Assembly (NCBI RefSeq): GCF_042675665.1 | Contig: NZ_JBHTJI010000001.1 | Span: 2,046,001-2,110,000 of the forward strand | DNA: 64,000 nucleotides | Source: Mariniflexile jejuense | GTDB taxonomy: Bacteria > Bacteroidota > Bacteroidia > Flavobacteriales > Flavobacteriaceae | Direction: 5' to 3' | Shown here: one piece after another, positions 51,689-59,984 of the stretch | How the letters are laid out: the number at the start of each line of letters is the position of its first letter | Position numbering within the stretch: position 1 is the stretch's first letter | The notes under the pieces: generated by a model | The model's database searches: none | Seen by the model: the letters and a program-made list of their open reading frames with translations, nothing else | What the model was told of the DNA's origin: nothing | Made by a program: the position numbers and the translations under genes

Positions 51689-52744
51689 ATGAAAAAACGT
51701 GTTTTAGTTGCTCCATTAAATTGGGGTTTAGGACATGCAACCCGATGTATTCCCATTATAAATGCATTAATAGCAAATGGTTTTGAACCTATTATTGCTA
51801 GTGATGGTGTTGCACTTGCCCTTTTACAAAAGGAGTTTCCAAGATTATCTTCAGTTGAATTACCTTCATATAATGTTACTTATTCAAAAAATGGCAAATT
51901 ATTTAAACTTAAACTTCTTTTAGATTCACCTAAAGTATTAAAAGCTATTAAAGCTGAAAAAAAAGCAACAAAACACATTGTAGATAACAATAATATTTCG
52001 GGCATTATTTCTGACAATAGATTGGGTGTTTACAGTAAAAAAATACCTTCTGTTTTCATAACACATCAATTAAAAGTTTTAAGTGGAAACACCACTTGGA
52101 TTAGCACAAAAATTCATGAAAAATTTATAAAAAAATTTGATGCTTGCTGGATTCCCGATGTTGAAACTACTATCAATTTAAGTGGAAAAATTGGGCATCC
52201 TGATGCTTTTGAAATACCAACTTACTACATTGGCCCTTTAAGTAGATTTGAAAAAAAATATGCCCCCATTTTGAATGACTTAATGGTGTTACTTTCTGGT
52301 CCTGAACCGCAACGCACATTGCTGGAAAAAAAACTTTTAAATGAGTTAAAAAACTATATAGGCAAAGTTGTTTTTGTAAAAGGAACAATGGAAAAAGAAC
52401 AAACCATACAAGTAATGGGCAACATTACTATTTATAATTTTATGACTACCAACTTACTTGAAAAAACCATTAATGAAAGTGATTTGATTATTTCCAGATC
52501 TGGTTATACAACTATTATGGATTTGGCGAAACTTAATAAAAAAGCTTTTTTTATACCTACACCTGGGCAATTTGAACAAGAATATTTGGCAAATCGATTG
52601 ACCGAATTAAAGCTAGCACCAAGTTGTACACAAGACGCATTTTCGCTTAAACATATTAAAGAAACAGTGCATTTTGATGGGTTAAAGGCTTTTGATTTTG
52701 AAACCGATTTTGAAAAACTATTTTGCCTTTTCAAGGGTAAATGA
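51689..52744 (+). CDS. MurG-like glycosyltransferase (GT28 type)
   Basis: 351 residues. The N-terminal VLVAPLNWGLGHATRCIPIINALIANGFEPIIASDG resembles the MurG/UDP-glycosyltransferase nucleotide-binding start, and SRSGYTTIMDLAKLNKKAFFIPTPGQFEQEYLANRL near the end matches the donor-binding part. Such proteins glycosylate lipids or carotenoids. The 3' end overlaps the convergent histidine kinase gene by 27 bp. Confidence 0.82.
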   Translation: MKKRVLVAPLNWGLGHATRCIPIINALIANGFEPIIASDGVALALLQKEFPRLSSVELPSYNVTYSKNGKLFKLKLLLDSPKVLKAIKAEKKATKHIVDNNNISGIISDNRLGVYSKKIPSVFITHQLKVLSGNTTWISTKIHEKFIKKFDACWIPDVETTINLSGKIGHPDAFEIPTYYIGPLSRFEKKYAPILNDLMVLLSGPEPQRTLLEKKLLNELKNYIGKVVFVKGTMEKEQTIQVMGNITIYNFMTTNLLEKTINESDLIISRSGYTTIMDLAKLNKKAFFIPTPGQFEQEYLANRLTELKLAPSCTQDAFSLKHIKETVHFDGLKAFDFETDFEKLFCLFKGK

Positions 52745-53761
52745 GAACTCACTACCAACACCAAATTCACTTTCAACATAAATTTTTTCGTTGTGCGCTT
52801 CAATAATGTGTTTTACAATTGAAAGCCCTAAACCAGAACCACCTTCTTTTCGCGAGCCACTTTTATCAACCCTATAAAAACGTTCAAATAAACGTGGTTG
52901 GTGTATTTTATCAATACCTTCACCGTTATCTGTTACGCGAACAATTACTTTGTTTTTAATAAGGTTTTCTATACTAACTTCTGTTGTGCCTTTTTCTCGT
53001 CCGTATTTAATAGAATTCACTATTAAGTTTGCCAACACTTGTTGTATGCGTTCTTTATCTGCGTTTACTAATATTGGTTTTGAGTAATCTGCATCAAACG
53101 TAAGTGTTATCTTTTTCTTACCTGCTTTCATTTCAAGCATATCGAACACGTTTTTCACCAATTCAACTATATCAAACACTTCTATATTTAAACTTAAATC
53201 GCCAACCTCTAGTTTGGTAATCATGTCTAAATCATTAACAATATATCCTAAACGTTCTACACCTTTACTAGCGCGTTCTAAGTATTTTTCTCTTAAGTTT
53301 TTATCATTCATTGCACCATCAAGCAAGGTTAAAATATAGCCTTGAACTGTGAATAATGGTGTTTTTAATTCGTGTGAGACATTGCCTAAAAACTCTTTTC
53401 TGTATTGTTCTCTTACTTTAAGGGTTTCAATTTCTATTTTTTTATCGCGTGCAAACTTATCAATTTCTTGAGTTAGTGTTTGCATATCGGTTGTTATGGT
53501 ACCTTTGGTTAAACTGGTAGATTCTAGAAGAGTTATATCATCATATATTTGTTTAACACGTTTATAAATGAAGCGTTCTACACGAAATTGAACAACTAAA
53601 AACGAAAATATATAGGTACTTAACGAAAATAGAATAATGAACAACGCATTCAACTCATAAAAACCATACAAAAAAACACTCATTAAGAGCGTTATGAATA
53701 TAGTTATATAGAGTGCTGTTTTAATTGCAAATTTATATGACTTTTTAAATTTTGGTTGCAT
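52718..53761 (-). CDS. Sensor histidine kinase (PhoR-like)
   Basis: 347 residues. Two short N-terminal helices (about 14-31 and 34-56) with almost no sensor domain between them. HisKA is FLGNVSHELKTPLFTVQGYIL with H130, followed by HATPase_c (VLANLIVNSIKYGREKG, TDNGEGIDKIHQPRLFERFYRVDKSGSRKEGGSGLGLSIVKHI). The minimal sensor fits the PhoR-type kinases. The start directly follows the regulator stop by overlap. The 3' end overlaps the converging glycosyltransferase gene. Confidence 0.93.
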   Translation of the reverse strand: MQPKFKKSYKFAIKTALYITIFITLLMSVFLYGFYELNALFIILFSLSTYIFSFLVVQFRVERFIYKRVKQIYDDITLLESTSLTKGTITTDMQTLTQEIDKFARDKKIEIETLKVREQYRKEFLGNVSHELKTPLFTVQGYILTLLDGAMNDKNLREKYLERASKGVERLGYIVNDLDMITKLEVGDLSLNIEVFDIVELVKNVFDMLEMKAGKKKITLTFDADYSKPILVNADKERIQQVLANLIVNSIKYGREKGTTEVSIENLIKNKVIVRVTDNGEGIDKIHQPRLFERFYRVDKSGSRKEGGSGLGLSIVKHIIEAHNEKIYVESEFGVGSEFSFTLEKAK

Positions 53762-54441
53762 TAATCTACAAACTTATAGCCAACACCTTTTATTGTTTTA
53801 AAGCTATCATCACCTATTTTTTCGCGTAGTTTACGAATATGTACATCAATGGTTCTTCCGCCAACTACAACTTCATTACCCCAAACAGAATCAAGAATTT
53901 CATCACGTTTAAAAACTTTACCTGGTTTTGAAGCTAATAAAGATAGTAATTCAAATTCTTTTCTTGGTAAAATTATCTCTTTTCCTTTTGAAGTGATTTT
54001 GTATTCGTCTCTATTTATTTCTAAACTTCCTATTTTAAATGAGTCGGCCACATCCTCTTCTTTAAAGCGTCGTAGTAAGGCTTTTACTTTACTTACTAAC
54101 ACTTTTGGCTTTATTGGTTTTGTAATATAATCATCTGCACCCGCATCAAATCCTGCTACTTGCGAGTAATCTTCACCTCTTGCGGTTAAAAAAACAACAA
54201 GCGTGTTTTGTAAATCTGGGTTTTTTCTAATTAGTTCACAAGCTTCAATACCATCCATTTCGGGCATCATCACGTCTAAAATAATTAGATTTGGAAGTTC
54301 TTTTTTTGCTTTCTTTACAGCTTCACTTCCGTTTTCGGCTGTAATTACTTGGTAACCTTCACTTGTTAAATTGTAACCAACTATTTCTAAAATATCTGGT
54401 TCATCATCTACTAACAATATTTTGATATCCTTTTTTTTCAT
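53761..54441 (-). CDS. OmpR/PhoB-family response regulator
   Basis: 226 residues from the ATG at 54441. A TTG at 54492 would add 17 residues and is unlikely. The receiver has D56 in LIILDVMMPE and K in DYITKPIKPK. The winged-helix output domain carries LPRKEFELLSLLASKPGKVFKRDEILDSVWGNEVVVGGRTIDVHIRKLREKIGDDSFKTIKGVGYKF. It shares one base with the kinase start (53761), so the pair is coupled. Phosphate control is suggested by similarity only, with no pst or phoA genes beside it. Confidence 0.94.
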   Translation of the reverse strand: MKKKDIKILLVDDEPDILEIVGYNLTSEGYQVITAENGSEAVKKAKKELPNLIILDVMMPEMDGIEACELIRKNPDLQNTLVVFLTARGEDYSQVAGFDAGADDYITKPIKPKVLVSKVKALLRRFKEEDVADSFKIGSLEINRDEYKITSKGKEIILPRKEFELLSLLASKPGKVFKRDEILDSVWGNEVVVGGRTIDVHIRKLREKIGDDSFKTIKGVGYKFVD

Positions 54442-54651
54442 TTTAAAGCAAATAAATCTTGTTTCTTGAAGTAAAGATAAAACTAATAACAAGAATCTAT
54501 TAAAATTTGTTTACAATCTAATATAAATAACATTAAGGTAACAAACAAGTTACCGTAATTTAAACTTTCGTTAAAACACATACATCTTTAACAGTTTTTT
54601 GGCATCAAATTTGTTCTAAAATTAGTAAATTTACAGCGTTGAATTGAACTT

Positions 54652-54993
54652 ATGAAGAAAAATTACTTTTTAACTTTATTTTTTGCATTAGCATTTTTTA
54701 CTGTCCAAGATGGGTTTAGTCAAAATATGCCTAACAATGCTACTGTTCAACAAAACATTGAAGACTTATCTATTTACCCAAACCCCGTTAGTAATGGTAA
54801 AACAGTTATTTACATTACATCTAAACGAAATTTGACTAAAAAAATTGAATTTTTTGATGTTTTGGGTAAACAAATTTATACAACTACAATAACTGGTAAT
54901 GAGTTAAACATTTCAAATTTAAGTAGAGGTGTTTATCTTTTAAAGATTACTGAGAACAATATTAGCGAAACTAGAAAATTAGTGATAAAGTAA
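54652..54993 (+). CDS. Minimal T9SS type A sorting-domain protein
   Basis: 113 residues. A signal peptide (1 to about 24, LTLFFALAFFTVQDGFSQ) is followed by only about 15 residues and then the type A sorting domain (YPNPVSNGKTVIY, IEFFDVLGKQIY, LSRGVYLLKI, KLVIK). There is no cargo domain. T9SS would carry it across the outer membrane and cleave or anchor it. It may be a degenerate gene or a small surface protein. A terminator follows. Confidence 0.85.
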   Translation: MKKNYFLTLFFALAFFTVQDGFSQNMPNNATVQQNIEDLSIYPNPVSNGKTVIYITSKRNLTKKIEFFDVLGKQIYTTTITGNELNISNLSRGVYLLKITENNISETRKLVIK

Positions 54994-55013
54994 AGAAAAC
55001 GTTATATTACAGT

Positions 55014-55042
55014 AAAAAAATAGCTGTTTGAGCTGTTTTTTT
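55014..55042 (+). terminator. Terminator after the minimal T9SS gene
   Basis: AAAAAATAGCT and AGCTGTTTTTT form a short stem (one mismatch) around GTTTG, ending in a T-run. Confidence 0.55.
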
Positions 55043-55100
55043 GGTTTTATTTTAAAAAATATCTGTAATTTTATAGGAAATTAATTAATCTCTTATAATT

Positions 55101-55868
55101 ATGAAAAAACTTTACTTTTTATTATTTACTATTTTAATCTCTGTTGCTTCTTTTGGGCAGGTAATAAATGAGATTGACCCTGATCAAACTGGCACAGATA
55201 CAGCTGAATTTATTGAAATCAAATGGACACCTAACACTTCTTTAAATGGGTATATTGTTGTTTTGTTCAATGGATCAAATGACCAAAGCTATGATACTGT
55301 AGATTTATCTTCAGCTACAACAGATGGTAACGGTTTGTATGTCATTAACTTTGCATCTAACGGATTACAAAATGGTGCTGATGCTGCTGCTTTATATATG
55401 GATTTAGCAACAAATTTTCCAAATGGTACCGCACCTACTACTGTAAATTTGATTGATGCAATTGTTTATGGTACAAGTGATGCTGATGACACAGGATTAT
55501 TAACTGGCTTAGGAGAAACTATTCAATATGATGATACCGCTACAGAATCTCTTAACCGTTCAAATGATGGAACCTATTATTCCGCAGCCCCAAGTGCAGG
55601 TGCTGTTAACAATGTCTTATCTACTCAAAAAAAACAAATAGAAAACTTTAAAATGTACCCAAACCCAACATCGTTAGGCTATGTAAACATTTCTAGCAGA
55701 AGCAATGCTAAAATGAGCGTATCTGTATTTGATGTTTTAGGAAAACAAGTAATTAATGAAACTGTAAGCGATAATCGCTTAAGTGTTTCTAAATTAAATG
55801 CTGGTATATACATTATTAAAGTTTCTCAAGAAGATGCTACAATTACCAAAAAAATAGTGATTAAATAA
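55101..55868 (+). CDS. T9SS type A sorting-domain protein with lamin-tail-like region
   Basis: 255 residues. Signal peptide (LFTILISVASFGQ). The mature part, VINEIDPDQTGTDTAEFIEIKW..LNGYIVVLFNGSND.., is the start of a lamin-tail-domain (LTD)-like beta sandwich, followed by a Thr/Asp-rich beta-region (NLIDAIVYGTSDADDTG). The last 75 residues are the T9SS type A domain (YPNPTSLGYVNIS, VSVFDVLGKQVI, LNAGIYIIKV, KIVIK). It is secreted to the surface. Function unknown. Confidence 0.88.
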   Translation: MKKLYFLLFTILISVASFGQVINEIDPDQTGTDTAEFIEIKWTPNTSLNGYIVVLFNGSNDQSYDTVDLSSATTDGNGLYVINFASNGLQNGADAAALYMDLATNFPNGTAPTTVNLIDAIVYGTSDADDTGLLTGLGETIQYDDTATESLNRSNDGTYYSAAPSAGAVNNVLSTQKKQIENFKMYPNPTSLGYVNISSRSNAKMSVSVFDVLGKQVINETVSDNRLSVSKLNAGIYIIKVSQEDATITKKIVIK

Positions 55869-55892
55869 TCTTTAATCAACTTTATAAATTTT

Positions 55893-55921
55893 AAAGCGTT
55901 ACCATTTGGTAGCGCTTTTTT
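55893..55921 (+). terminator. Terminator after the second T9SS gene
   Basis: AAAGCGTTACC pairs with GGTAGCGCTTT around ATTT, with a T-run. It lies directly upstream of the promoter and start of the LuxE-like gene. Confidence 0.8.
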
Positions 55922-55929
55922 ATTTTATC

Positions 55930-55937
55930 TACTTTTG
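55930..55937 (+). promoter_or_regulatory. Candidate -7 box of the LuxE-like gene (near-leaderless)
   Basis: TACTTTTG matches TAnnTTTG and ends only 4 bp before the ATG at 55942. If used, the transcript would start at or next to the start codon. Confidence 0.4.
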
Positions 55938-55941
55938 TTTC

Positions 55942-56922
55942 ATGATTGATACGAATACTATTTTAAACATTCAAACCGAAGATGACTTTAATGCCTTAGC
56001 ATTGAAAATATTTAAGTTTCAATTTGAAAACAACCGTGTGTATCGCTCGTTTTGCGATTTGTTATACATACATCCTAGCGATGTTAAATTAGTTGAAGAT
56101 ATTCCATTTTTGCCAATTCAGTTTTTTAAAACACATAAGGTTTTAAGTTCTAAAGAATCCGTTCAAACAACTTTTACAAGTTCTGGAACTACAGGAAACA
56201 CAACTAGTAAACATCTAGTAACCAACTTAAAAATTTATGAACAAAGCTTTTTTAACGGATTTGAACATTTTTATGGCAGTGTAGCAAATTATGTTGTTTT
56301 GGCACTACTACCATCATATTTAGAACGAAAAGGTTCTTCATTAATTTATATGGCAGACGCTTTTATAAAAGCATCAAAACATCCGGAAAGTGGCTTTTAT
56401 TTGAATAACCTTTCCGAATTAAAAAATACCTTAATCCGTTTAGATTCTGAAGGGAAAAAAGTGCTACTTATTGGTGTTTCATTTGCCTTATTAGATTTAA
56501 TTGAAGCGTATCAATTCCGTTTAAAAAACACCATTATTATGGAAACTGGCGGCATGAAAGGCAGAAGAAAAGAGTTGATTCGCGAAGAACTACATACGTT
56601 ATTAAAACAAGGTTTTGGTGTTGAAACCATACATAGTGAATATGGTATGACCGAACTATTAAGCCAAGGTTACTCCAACAAAAATGGGATTTTTAAATGC
56701 CCAAATTGGATGCGCATTTTAACACGAGATACTGAAGATGCTTTAACACTGCAACCTAAAGGAAAAGCAGGTGCTATTAATGTTATTGACTTAGCAAACA
56801 TAAATTCTTGCTCGTTTATTGCAACACAAGATTTAGGACGCGTTTATGAAAATAACACTTTTGAAATTATTGGACGCTTTGACAATTCTGATATTCGTGG
56901 ATGTAATTTAATGGTTTTATAA
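55942..56922 (+). CDS. LuxE/acyl-protein synthetase-like adenylating protein
   Basis: 326 residues from the ATG at 55942. An upstream TTG at 55906 lies within the previous terminator. TTFTSSGTTGNTTSKHLV is the phosphate-binding loop typical of adenylate-forming LuxE-type proteins. VETIHSEYGMTELLSQGYS resembles the acyl-adenylating motif with a Tyr-Gly-Met-Thr-Glu core, and IMETGGMKGRRKELIREEL is a LuxE segment. It would activate an acyl acid with ATP and transfer it to a protein. In the Bacteroidota such genes sit with lipid or exopolysaccharide genes. The acceptor is unknown. No aldehyde reductase is nearby. Confidence 0.82.
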   Translation: MIDTNTILNIQTEDDFNALALKIFKFQFENNRVYRSFCDLLYIHPSDVKLVEDIPFLPIQFFKTHKVLSSKESVQTTFTSSGTTGNTTSKHLVTNLKIYEQSFFNGFEHFYGSVANYVVLALLPSYLERKGSSLIYMADAFIKASKHPESGFYLNNLSELKNTLIRLDSEGKKVLLIGVSFALLDLIEAYQFRLKNTIIMETGGMKGRRKELIREELHTLLKQGFGVETIHSEYGMTELLSQGYSNKNGIFKCPNWMRILTRDTEDALTLQPKGKAGAINVIDLANINSCSFIATQDLGRVYENNTFEIIGRFDNSDIRGCNLMVL

Positions 56923-57014
56923 AAAATTTATAAATACATGTAAGTTTTAAAAAAGTAATACGACTAATGTACTAGCTATGAAAAAGATTAATTACTTTTT
57001 TTGGTTGGTTGGTT

Positions 57015-57047
57015 AAAAAATAAGCCTGATGTTCCTCATCAGGCTTA
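57015..57047 (-). terminator. tyrS terminator
   Basis: ATAAGCCTGATG pairs with CATCAGGCTTAT around TTCCT. On the minus strand it is followed by a T-run. It lies just past the tyrS stop at 57055. Confidence 0.85.
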
Positions 57048-57054
57048 TGTATTT

Positions 57055-58350
57055 TTACACAATTCTTAAAACAAAATAGTTCTTTTTACCGCGTTGAAGC
57101 AGCACAAACTTATTGTTTATTAAATCTTTTGATGTTATGGTATAATCTTCTTGTACTTTTTCTTTATTTACCGAAACTGCATTTTCTTTTAAAGCGCGAC
57201 GTGCATCGCTATTCGATTTTAAGAAACCGCCTTTTTCAGCTAATGCAGCAATAATATCTAATCCATTTTCAATATCAGCCTTGGCAACTTCAGTTAATGG
57301 AACACCATCAAAAACTTCTAAAAAGGTTTTTTCATTAAGTTGTTTTAAATCGTCACCTGTTGAATTTCCAAAAAGAATATCACTCGCTTTTATAGCATTA
57401 TCTAAATCGTCTTTAGAATGTACCATTGTTGTTATTTCTTCAGCTAAACGTTTTTGTAATACACGTAAATGTGGTGCTTCATTATGTTCTTTAGTTAAAG
57501 CATCAATTTCTTCTTCTGTTAAAAATGTAAATATTTTAATGTATTTTTCTGCATCAACATCGCTAGTATTTAACCAATATTGGTAAAATTTGTAAGGCGA
57601 TGTTCTTTCTGCATCTAACCACACATTACCACCTTCAGATTTTCCAAATTTAGACCCGTCGGACTTTGTTATTAACGGACATGTAATAGCAAAACCTTTT
57701 CCTCCAGAAATGCGCCTTATTAATTCAGTACCTGTAGTTATATTTCCCCATTGGTCGCTTCCACCCATTTGAATTGAGCAATTTTTTTCTTTATACAAAT
57801 GAAGAAAGTCGTAACCCTGTACTAATTGGTATGTAAATTCTGTGAAACTCATACCTTCTGAAGCATCGGAAGAAATTCTATTTTTAACAGAATCTTTAGC
57901 CATCATGTAATTTACAGTAATGTGTTTACCAACATCGCGAATAAATTCTAGGAATGAAAAATTTTTCATCCAATCGTAATTATTCACTAAAACAGCAGCG
58001 TTATTAGCATCACTTTCAAAATCTAAAAAATGAGATAACTGTTTTTTGATAGCTTCTTGGTTGTGTCGTAACGTTTTTTCATCCAATAAATTACGCTCGC
58101 TAGATTTACCTGATGGATCGCCAATCATACCCGTTGCGCCACCTACCAAAGCCACAGGTTTATGTCCACAACGTTGGTAATGTGCTAACAGCATAATAGG
58201 TACTAAATTTCCAATATGTAAAGAATCGGCAGTAGGATCAAAACCAACATAAGCACTTCGCATGCCTTCCATTAAATGTTCTTCAGCTCCTGGCATAACT
58301 GTATGTATCATTCCACGCCATGTTAATTCTTCAACAAAATTCTTTATCAT
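57055..58350 (-). CDS. tyrS: Tyrosine--tRNA ligase
   Basis: 431 residues. The class I signatures are HIGN (45-48, in PTADSLHIGNLVPI) and KFGKSEGG (KMSKS-type). Nearby segments are GGATGMIGDPSGKSSERNLLD, YDFLHLYKEKNCSIQMGGSDQWGNITTGTELI and KSDGSKFGKSE. A C-terminal S4-like RNA-binding domain (LKSNSDARRALKENAVSVNKEKV) closes the protein. It charges tRNA-Tyr. It has its own promoter and terminator. Confidence 0.97.
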   Translation of the reverse strand: MIKNFVEELTWRGMIHTVMPGAEEHLMEGMRSAYVGFDPTADSLHIGNLVPIMLLAHYQRCGHKPVALVGGATGMIGDPSGKSSERNLLDEKTLRHNQEAIKKQLSHFLDFESDANNAAVLVNNYDWMKNFSFLEFIRDVGKHITVNYMMAKDSVKNRISSDASEGMSFTEFTYQLVQGYDFLHLYKEKNCSIQMGGSDQWGNITTGTELIRRISGGKGFAITCPLITKSDGSKFGKSEGGNVWLDAERTSPYKFYQYWLNTSDVDAEKYIKIFTFLTEEEIDALTKEHNEAPHLRVLQKRLAEEITTMVHSKDDLDNAIKASDILFGNSTGDDLKQLNEKTFLEVFDGVPLTEVAKADIENGLDIIAALAEKGGFLKSNSDARRALKENAVSVNKEKVQEDYTITSKDLINNKFVLLQRGKKNYFVLRIV

Positions 58351-58376
58351 TATTTATCTTTTTTATAAAACTGTGA

Positions 58377-58384
58377 CAAAGATA
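58377..58384 (-). promoter_or_regulatory. Candidate -7 box of tyrS
   Basis: On the minus strand TATCTTTG matches TAnnTTTG. The start is at 58350, giving a leader of about 20 nt. No clear -33 TTG is seen. Confidence 0.45.
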
Positions 58385-58498
58385 AAAATCAATGGATAAT
58401 TCCTAAGTAATAACTTTGAAAGTTTTTTAAAGTTGGAAAGATAACATGCTACAAATATGAAAACTACAATTGAAACCCTATACTGAGATTAAATTTGC

Positions 58499-58506
58499 TA
58501 TTTTTG
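58499..58506 (+). promoter_or_regulatory. Candidate -7 box of the SDR epimerase gene (near-leaderless)
   Basis: TATTTTTG matches TAnnTTTG and ends 4 bp before the ATG at 58511. A TTG at 58470-58472 is 26 bp upstream, a little far for a -33 box. Confidence 0.4.
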
Positions 58507-58510
58507 ATGC

Positions 58511-59518
58511 ATGATTTTAGTAACAGGAAGTACTGGTTTAGTTGGTTCGCATTTACTTTACAAACTTGTAAGTAATAACGAAACGGTTAGAGCTATTTAC
58601 AGAAGCGAACGCAAATTAGACTTGGTAAAAAATGTTTTTGCTACTTATACTGAAAATTATAACGCACTTTTTAATGCTATTGAATGGGTTCAGGCAGATA
58701 TTTTAGATATTCCGTCACTAACTGAAGCTTTTAAAAACATAACTCATGTATATCATTGTGCCGCTTTTGTGTCTTTTGAACCTGATAAATACCAACTTTT
58801 AAGAAAAACTAATATTGAAGGTACTGCCAATATTGTAAACTTTTGTATTTCAAACAATGTTAAAAAACTTTGCTATGTTAGTTCTATAGCCACCTTAGGT
58901 AAACCAGTTACTAATGAATTTATTACTGAAGAAACTGCTTGGAATCCTGAGGACGATAACAATGTATATGCCATTACAAAATATGGTGCAGAAATGGAAG
59001 TTTGGCGCGGTACACAAGAAGGTTTAAATACTGTTATTGTAAATCCGGGTGTTATTTTAGGTGCTGGTATTTGGCGATTTGGAACCGGTAGTTTGTTTAA
59101 AAAAGCCCACAAAGGCTTAAGCTATTACACGCCTGGTACTATTGGACTTATTGGTATTGATGATGTTACAACTATAATGATTACACTAATGAAAAGCGAC
59201 ATTATTAATACTAATTACGTGTTAGTAGCAGAAAATTGGACCTACAAAAAGTTTTTACAAACCTTAGCATTATCTGTTAATGCTAAAAAACCTGAAAAAT
59301 TAGCGAGCTCTTTTTTATTAAGTATAGGTTGGAAACTAGATTGGTTAAACCACAAACTAACAGGCAAACGCAGACAATTAACAAAAAACCTTTCAAGTTC
59401 TTTAGCTTCGGAAACCTTTTACAGCAGTGAAAAATTTAAAAAAGAGTTAAATTATAATTTTAAAGATATTGAAAAAACTATTTACGAGATTGGGAAGTCT
59501 TATCTGAAACAGGTTTAA
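58511..59518 (+). CDS. NAD-dependent epimerase/dehydratase family protein (extended SDR)
   Basis: 335 residues. The Rossmann start is MILVTGSTGLVGSHLL (TGxTGxxG), followed by HVYHCAAFVSFEP, YVSSIATLG and the catalytic YAITKYGAE (YxxxK). INPGVILGAGIW-type text (VNPGVILGAGIWRFG) is the substrate region. It would act on a nucleotide sugar or steroid-like substrate. The Rossmann motif starts at Met1, so no later start is possible. The 3' end overlaps the convergent DUF4296 gene by 41 bp. Confidence 0.9.
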   Translation: MILVTGSTGLVGSHLLYKLVSNNETVRAIYRSERKLDLVKNVFATYTENYNALFNAIEWVQADILDIPSLTEAFKNITHVYHCAAFVSFEPDKYQLLRKTNIEGTANIVNFCISNNVKKLCYVSSIATLGKPVTNEFITEETAWNPEDDNNVYAITKYGAEMEVWRGTQEGLNTVIVNPGVILGAGIWRFGTGSLFKKAHKGLSYYTPGTIGLIGIDDVTTIMITLMKSDIINTNYVLVAENWTYKKFLQTLALSVNAKKPEKLASSFLLSIGWKLDWLNHKLTGKRRQLTKNLSSSLASETFYSSEKFKKELNYNFKDIEKTIYEIGKSYLKQV

Positions 59519-59984
59519 TTAAAACGCCTTCATCATAATCTAGTTTCTTCTTTCTAAATTCATCCGCTTTTAAAGAATCTTTCGTTTTTAAAGCATTAAT
59601 TGAATCGGTTTCCATCTGCTTCTTTTCTTTTTCTTCTTTTGTTTGTAATGCTTTTAATGTTTTCTTAAGTTTTTCTAAACTATCGGTTACTTTGCTATAA
59701 ATTTCTTCGTAGTCTTTTAAGTTGTAAGCGTAATACTCATTACTTAAAGCAAATTGTAAGCTATCAATACCATATTTTTCAAAAACATAGGTGTTTAAGT
59801 TTACACCTTTATCTTCCATTTTTTGCTTACTAGTAAATGGCGCTGACCCAATTAATCTGGCATCAATTAAAATGTTAACCATGGTTTTTTTGGAAATCAA
59901 ATTTTTAGGCTTGTCTGGACCTCCAAAACCGCACGCAGTAACACTTAAAATAACACTCAAATATATTAGAAATCGTTTTATCAT
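59478..59984 (-). CDS. DUF4296 lipoprotein
   Basis: 168 residues. Lipobox VTACGF (Cys18), then the DUF4296 pattern: KNLISKKTMVNILIDARLIGSAPFTSKQKM..VNLNTYVFEKYGIDSLQFALSNEYYAYNLKDYEEIYSKVTDSLEKL, with a Lys/Glu-rich coil at the C-terminus. DUF4296 is largely restricted to the Bacteroidota. Its function is not known. It is the last gene of the GT2-pyrC-DUF4296 operon and its start overlaps the pyrC stop by one base. Confidence 0.88.
   Translation of the reverse strand: MIKRFLIYLSVILSVTACGFGGPDKPKNLISKKTMVNILIDARLIGSAPFTSKQKMEDKGVNLNTYVFEKYGIDSLQFALSNEYYAYNLKDYEEIYSKVTDSLEKLKKTLKALQTKEEKEKKQMETDSINALKTKDSLKADEFRKKKLDYDEGVLIKPVSDKTSQSRK

Noticed and set aside
55906..55941. Upstream TTG start of the LuxE-like gene
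   Set aside because: It would lie inside the terminator of the previous gene and add a hydrophobic stretch unlike the family. The ATG at 55942 fits better.
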